Assembly (NCBI GenBank): GCA_964304625.1
Contig: OZ199839.1
Location: 2,046,001 to 2,110,000, forward strand
DNA length: 64,000 nucleotides
Source of the DNA: Kudoa neothunni
Taxonomy: Eukaryota; Cnidaria
Direction of reading: 5' to 3'
The notes beneath the pieces were generated by a model, which saw only the letters and a program-made list of their open reading frames with translations, ran no database searches and was not told the DNA's origin. A program made the translations under genes and the position numbers. Of the stretch, positions 58,068 through 64,000 are shown one piece after another. Every line of letters begins with the position of its first letter. Within the stretch, counting starts at the first letter, position 1.

Positions 58068-60189
58068 TTAGTTGGAATCTTCATTTTTCTCTTCACCGCT
58101 TGCTTCAGGCGGCCTCCTTTCATTAATAAGATCAAGTTTTCTGATTTCTTCAAAAATAGACTCCTGATCGGCGCCTTCATCCAATTTTTTCCTCACTAAG
58201 TTAAATATTAATCAGTATTGTTCTGCAATCAAGAAATATATATGTTATTAAAATAACCTTGGGTTATAGTTTCTTTGCCACCAGTAAGGAATCCAACAGG
58301 AAGAGCACCATTGGGTATGAGTCCCTTAAGCATAATGACAGTTTCACTTTCCTCCCTATATTCGATATCATGTTTGGAGGTTGAAAATATTTTAGAAAAT
58401 CAAAATATACCTGAGAATTCCAAACAACCTGGACATACGGCCAACAGCCCGAATTTTGTTTTTGACGATATCTTTACGAGTCATTTCTTGAGTGACAATT
58501 TCAGCCTCATCAGCCTCATCGGAAGCGATTTTCAGGATGGCTTCCAGAATCTCCATAACTTAATTTATACAGAAATAAATTTTGATTATAAAACAAAAAT
58601 CTACTTTTTTCTCCCACAAAAGGAATAGACCAAGTGAAAACATTCATAAAATTTGGGAGCCAATAGGGATGAGGAGAATGCTTGAATTGCCTAATATTAA
58701 GTACATTGTTTTCGTATTTGAGTATAGCAGCTATAGTAAAATAAAGTGAGTAAGTGTTAAGGAGAATAATTTCACAAACGAACAGTTACCTCCGTTATTG
58801 TATACATCCAAGTAGTTGGGGGCGGAAAATATGGTGATCAACGAGGGGAAACCAGTTGTAGTGGTTTTTTTTGTACATACGATAACTAACAAAATAAGAA
58901 AAATGAGATAAATCAGCAGGTGTATAAAAATCAAGCAAATCATTAAAAGATGCCAGCAATAATCAATCTACCCTGTGTCTTGGGCTTCATGAGCTCGAAC
59001 TACAGACAAGAGTTTGTTTTTCTCAAGAAATTTACAACAAGCATTATATCTAATCGAAAAACAATTACAACCCACCGAACAAACACAAAAAATACGTAAA
59101 ATAATAGGAACATCCCCGCACAGGATTATGCACAAAAGATTCATCTTTTCGTTCGGATCCATATTTGTCTATGGGATCAGCCCATAATACGTCACAGAAT
59201 GGACCAAATGAAGGAGGTTCTTGAAATCTATCAATCTAAAAAAATAAAATATCAATAATGCAAGTTAAAACATTATCTAGTTTAGTAAATGCTAGGTTAC
59301 CTTTTCGAAATCATCCAAAACCGTAATTTCAGGTGACAGTCCTCCGTGAATACATAGAAATTGTTTATTTACGTAGGCAGCAATTGGAAGTGTGTTGAAA
59401 CTTTCCAAATATTTTTCATATATGGCCTTATTGTATTTTTTGAGACCTAACAACCAAATTTATAGATAATCTGGATTTTATTTGTTTAGGTATAAATTAT
59501 ACATTCGTTTTTGAATGTGAAATATTCGGTCAAATGTTTGCACTCGTGATTACCACGCAAGAGAGTGATTTTGGTGGGATAATTGATTTTTATAGCCCAA
59601 AGCAGCAAAACACACTATAATTATAGTGATTATTTTGTATGCTGTAGACAGAAACCAATTACCTCACAAGAAAAACATCCACGATCAACATAATCACCCA
59701 GGAATATGTAACCGGTAGTGGCTGGGTCTCCTCCTATCTCTAACAACTTTAGCAGATCATAGAATTGACCATGAACATCTCCACATACTATTTCACATAG
59801 ATTCATTAAATATTTTCATCAACACGCTAACAATATCACTTGTGATTGGAGCATCTCTTACAACCATATTAGGTTCTTCTTTGAATAATTTAGTGGTATC
59901 GTCAAGTATCTTTAGCACAACATCATCTTGAAGACGACCTTCTTCGAAAAATATCTTTTTCAACTTTTGAATATCGGGCTTATCGCCGTTTCCATAAATT
60001 TCTTCTAGAGTGGCTTTTTTTCTGTATGGAAGGGGTATATCTATATTAATTAATTAATTGTTCAACGATCAAGTCAGAAACAATATATATGGACATATTT
60101 TAAAAATAAAAATTGCCTTTAACCACGCGATCATATGTCCACCAATCTATGGATTCTTCCACTGCAACTGAAGCTTGTTCTTGCGACAT
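58068..60189 (-). CDS. PPP3C: Calcineurin A (PP2B catalytic subunit)
   Basis: Ca2+/calmodulin-activated Ser/Thr phosphatase, active with calcineurin B in the cytosol. Twelve exons on the minus strand: 60189-60117, 60040-59840, 59787-59663, 59614-59503, 59446-59301, 59235-59096, 59049-58972, 58885-58790, 58730-58605, 58558-58411, 58355-58258, 58195-58068; about 489 residues. Catalytic motifs in order: [44 protein letters not shown]. The calcineurin B helix region ([12 protein letters not shown]), calmodulin-binding helix ([19 protein letters not shown]) and autoinhibitory segment ([16 protein letters not shown]) follow; the protein stops 14 residues later, short of the vertebrate tail. Introns are 76, 52, 48, 56, 65, 46, 86, 59, 46, 55 and 62 nt. 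Intron 1 appears to be GC-AG. Exon 8 has eight A's (58865-58872) where seven keep the frame, so the gene as given is frameshifted there; an assembly error is the likely cause. Confidence 0.92.
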
Positions 60190-61371
60190 TCCAAAAGTTA
60201 GATTATTGAAAACCAGTAATCGGCTTTCACTATGTGTGATTATTCACGATTAACATTATTCGATTAATTTTCGTCATTGCATTGATAAAATTTTCTGTTG
60301 GTCGATGTGGAAATTCCTCTATTTTCATTTATCAAAAATGGTTAATAATAATATTAATTTATTTCGACACTCCATAAATTAGTGTTAAGAACATAACAGT
60401 TCGATTAATATCGATCATTCACCATTCAACCAGTTTGAATAGATAGACTCGGTTGAATACTTTGATGATGTATACTATTCGTTGATTGTTGTGTAGGTAT
60501 ATACCCTCAAATAAGGAAGGATACACTAATTAAAAATATCATAAACTATTGACAAGGGATAATCTCCATTAAGTCTATTTAATTTATATTTTTTTTAAGA
60601 AAGTGTCCACTGCAGTGGTTCTTAACCTGGGGTCCGTGAGTGATTTAAATAAAATCTGAATACAATTTTATCATCATACGTTCATTATAATTAGGTATTT
60701 TTAAACGTTAGCGTACTTATTAAAAATTTGAAACATACTCTTACGTTATTGTTTCTTATAAATATTTTATATTTATTACAAAATTTCCCTGTGTTATAAT
60801 TTATTTTGTAAAAAAATTTATAAAACAAAAGTTATTCAGTAGGTTATTTGATAAAAATTAAAAATTCCAAAATATATTTCTTAATTGTTGGTATCGCGCG
60901 AGAATAGAAACCCAATATATTAAATAATAGTATAACTAGGATAGAAGAGGTAGTGACCGTATTCGTAAAATAGTAATTATTCCGGTCGTACTAAAGTGAA
61001 TAACGAGAACTACTAATTCATGTTAACGGGAATCAACACGCCCAGCTGATTGGGTGTGATAATGTATGTCCTTCCTAATAGTGTCCTTTGAGATCATAAC
61101 ATTAATGTTGCGGAGTATGCAATTAGATTGATTACTCCTTTTACAAAAACTTATTATTGCGAAACCAGATTTCCATGCTGGTTACCATAAAAAAATTCAC
61201 GGAATCGCTTATATGCGTGTTGATTTTTTAAATACTTGTCAGAATTATATGAACTTATTGATAAAACAACTACAAAAATCTCATTAAATATTCTTTTAAT
61301 GTCCCCTATTTATAGAGAAGTATGATTTTTGCATTAATCTCACATTCTATTATATATAAATTCTTCGTTTA
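60190..61371. other. Calcineurin 5' flank with a hAT-like terminus
   Basis: No gene. At 60613 begins CAGTGGTTCTTAACCTGGGG followed by TCCGTGAG, a classic hAT (Charlie-like) terminus, pointing right. The partner end was not located, so its extent is unknown. Confidence 0.5.
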
Positions 61372-62885
61372 TTAATCCTCCCCATCCGGAGTGGGTTCCT
61401 CGTGGACCCTAAAATCCGACTAATTTGAACCTGATTTTCGATAGACAAATTTAAACCATCCGTAAATTTCGGAATTCCTCTAGAAATTTACAAAACTTGG
61501 AATGGCATAAAAACAATTCATTTTAAAAGATTATTATTGGCTAATTTTAATGATTTTTATTCCTATAGAGACAAAAATATGTTCCGTTTTTAAGAAAACA
61601 CACACGTACTTAGAAAATTAATTTTTCACTTATGATTGTATATTTAAAGATTTAGAATATAATATTTAATTGAGTAAATCATGAAACTTCGCTTAATATA
61701 GAATTTCACCGAGGATTACCGAGTCTTAAACCCAATTAACTTTTCTAATTTCATATTTACTTTTCATTACTATAAGCTTGTCACTAGAGGGATGTAAGTA
61801 GTTTTTCCGTTAAACTTTTAATTTTAATTATTATAAAGGAGAATCAATGAAGTAGTTTAGATATTAGATATAATGGAATTTATTTGTTTTACTTAACTTT
61901 ATAATTATGAAAACCTACTTCTTATATTATTAAATTTAAAGGGATAAATTGTTTAAAATAGAGCAATACAATGAAAATTAAAAATTACATCACAGAAATA
62001 ACACAACAAATTAGATTTGAAAAAGAGAGAAAGTATAAATCAAATATCAAGAGTTAATTTGAAGTGTGCCTTTTATATATGACTTAAAAATTATGGTAAA
62101 TTGCAATTTAGAGCCAAGAGACATTTATTCATTTTAATCTGTTTATTGATAATTTGTTGTTTCCGATTTTATTATAACGATCATGCTGCCGCTGTTGCTG
62201 TCCGCTCGGATCAATTTTACTAATGATTTCTGCTTTTTGAGTGGTTTTAATTTTTGTACCATTAAATTCTTTCTTAATTTTAAATAGCCGATATCTGTGC
62301 ATTATGGGACTCTGTTTTGTAGTCTACTAATGTTCCATAATCAAATTAATTGCCTATGCAGAACATATAAATAGTTGAAAAATTGTTTAAAGCATGGCGC
62401 TAAGAAATTAAAGACCATTAAGACAGTTTTTTTCTGGCGTCCGGACGAACCCCATCGGAACGCATGTGATTTTTTCCCGCAATACCGGGAGGGTTATCTC
62501 TTTATTGTAGTAAACACAATAATTAACCAAACAAAAAAATTTTATATAGTAACAATATTTAGATTGTTACAAGAACATTTTTCACTCGTTAATTTTTTAT
62601 GGATTCTACTTTTAAACATTTATCCATGTATAGATATAAATCCGACAAATTTCATTAAATTTTTTATTTTAAAATATTATGCATCGTTGATTATATTGGA
62701 TTTGGTTTGAATTTTAATAATTTCTAGAAAAAATACAGGGAAAGATTTCATTGTTTTTATTTTTTTTTGTTTTAATGCCAAGAATAATTCACGTATTAGT
62801 GATTCAACATTTTTAGTACATATTTTAAAACAAAAGCATTACATGATTAATTTTCATAGAAAATATTTTGATAACATTGAGAATA
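61372..62885. other. Gene-free stretch, possible piggyBac-type terminus
   Basis: At 61372 TTAATCCTCCCCATCC is followed by GTGGACCC, resembling the TTAA-CC...GACCC layout of the piggyBac-like ends in this window. A GGGGTCC...CCCATTAA arrangement just left of 63612 might be its other end, which would enclose the pogo-like MITE at 62886; this is unproven. An open frame of 111 codons at 62375-62710 has no family resemblance. Confidence 0.35.
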
Positions 62886-63457
62886 CGGTCGAACCTCGAT
62901 TATCCGGAAAGCGCGTTATCCAGGAGAATTTTAAAATTTTATTTTGATTTTATTGCCATTACGTGTCTATAAATCTTCGATTATCTGGAACCTCGGTAAC
63001 AGGAAAGAGTAAGAACTATTTAATCATATTTCCGGATAAAAGTAGCACCCATCACCGTACAGCATATACAATATAGCATATATAGCAATGCAATATTTAA
63101 AACAAAAATATTTCTAGGTTATTTATCAATTAATTTTTCTTTTAAAATTCAAGTTAAGCATTCAGTTCTTATGTAAATTTTTACTATATCTGCTCACATG
63201 CCTGTATGTACATTAAACAAACATTAATTATCGATTATTTAAAAAAGTAGGTTTCTCCTCTATAGACGTGTAAAAAATGCCATCATGATGTACTGTTTTT
63301 CCTTTAAGATTCCATATTCTTAGTTAATAGATATGTCACCATTTTTAATTTATGTGGAAGAAATTAAAATATTTTACTTAATAAATAGTAAAAATTGTTT
63401 ATAAGTCAAATAAACAATCAAAATAAGCAAAAATTTCAAATAAACGAGTTTCGTCTG
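62886..63457 (+). mobile_element. pogo/Tigger-like MITE
   Basis: 572 bp between TA dinucleotides (62884-62885, 63458-63459). It starts CGGTCGAACCTCGATTATCC and ends, inverted, CAGACGAAACTCG, consistent with a CAGTCGAACCTCG ancestral terminus. It aligns in reverse with 21105-21571 in the IGBP1 intron. No coding capacity. Confidence 0.7.
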
Positions 63458-63611
63458 TACCAGATAAATAATTCAGGTTTTTTCTTTCGTTCTCAACTTT
63501 TTAAATCTTTTTGATCTGTTCATTGAAGTGAACAATGGGAACGAAAGAGTCAAATATTTATATGCATGATTGGATTACGCATTAAAAAATATGGGGTCCG
63601 TGATAAGCCCA

Positions 63612-64000
63612 TTAACCCTCCAACTGGCTTTGGGGAAAAGGCCACAAATTTTTTGATTTAATGTATGCAGAAAACTATTATAAACTAATGAGAAAATATG
63701 GAAAAGTAACATTTTAGTTAAAAATAAAGGATAAAATATTTTCAAGGGTCCCTAATAAATTTTTTTTTTAATAGCTAGCAATTTAGACATTTCTTGACGA
63801 ATGGGAACGACAATTGAAACTTCCACATTTTTAGCATTTGGATGAGGTTTTCATATCGTTTTCACGAGGACAATGTTCACATCTTCGTTTAGTAGAATTT
63901 GATACGGTAAAGTTGTATGTTTCCGTAGAGGTTTGTACAACTCTCCGGCCATTTGTTTCAAAAAATCACGTCTCAATTTGGCTGACCTTGCACATAGGGC
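63612..64000 (-). mobile_element. piggyBac-like transposon, cut by the window end
   Basis: It starts TTAACCCTCCAACTGGC at 63612. On the minus strand from the window end down to about 63775 is the C-terminus of a piggyBac transposase: LRRDFLKQMAGELYKP, then in another frame TKRRCEHCPRENDMKTSSKC, one in-frame TAA, and KCGSFNCRSHS, which together give the cysteine-rich zinc finger (CxxC...CxxC...C..H). The frame change and the stop mean this copy is at least damaged; the rest of the element lies beyond the window. Confidence 0.75.

Noticed and set aside
1-64000. CRISPR array, rRNA, functional tRNA, retroviral or Polinton-like element
   Set aside because: No regularly spaced repeats, rRNA-like blocks, foldable tRNA, long terminal repeats or capsid/polymerase motifs were seen.

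Overview
The window is AT-rich animal (metazoan) nuclear DNA. Eight ordinary eukaryotic genes sit far apart in a dense field of decayed DNA transposons. HCF-1, MED4, EXOC1/Sec3, GAR1, IGBP1/alpha4, calcineurin A, a universal stress protein (USP) and a rhodopsin-type GPCR are all recognisable by residue patterns. A kelch/fibronectin HCF points to Metazoa, and a USP gene argues against a vertebrate. The lineage is not settled: many introns at old positions, nearly all shrunk to about 50 nt, in an AT-rich transposon-laden genome would suit a myxozoan-like or similarly derived invertebrate, but this is only a guess.

Gene layout: MED4 (+, 9572-10632); IGBP1 (+, 16702-22207, nine exons, one 4.1-kb intron full of transposons); USP (-, 22304-22822, convergent with IGBP1); GAR1 (+, 28590-29406); GPCR (+, 36263-37423); HCF-1 (+, 41108-44483, 14 exons); EXOC1 (-, 49106-51973, five exons); calcineurin A (-, 58068-60189, 12 exons). 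I resolved 42 introns by keeping the reading frame and protein homology: 40 of them are 27-88 nt, the others 159 and 4137 nt. The acceptor is TAG in 36, CAG in 3 and AAG in 3. One calcineurin intron appears to be GC-AG, and calcineurin has a one-base homopolymer excess that breaks its frame.

Between the genes lie: piggyBac-like elements with TTAA ends (5406-7005, 26153-27507, 45006-46162, two inverted near-identical copies at 47753-48942 and 56347-57520, a 257-bp MITE at 14061-14317, and one cut by the window end); hAT-like non-autonomous elements with 8-bp target duplications; pogo/Tigger-like elements with TA duplications; a MULE/ZSWIM-like transposase remnant; an intact Tc1/mariner-type element (18262-19546) inside an IGBP1 intron; a tRNA-derived SINE; and a dispersed family of short hairpin repeats. 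Several elements are nested, and one pogo insertion can be dated relative to its host because an empty copy of the site is also present. No retroviral, LTR or Polinton-like element, CRISPR array, rRNA or convincing functional tRNA was seen.

The genes do not form one pathway; the nearest functional theme is phosphatase control (IGBP1 binds PP2A-type catalytic subunits, calcineurin is PP2B), which is probably coincidence.
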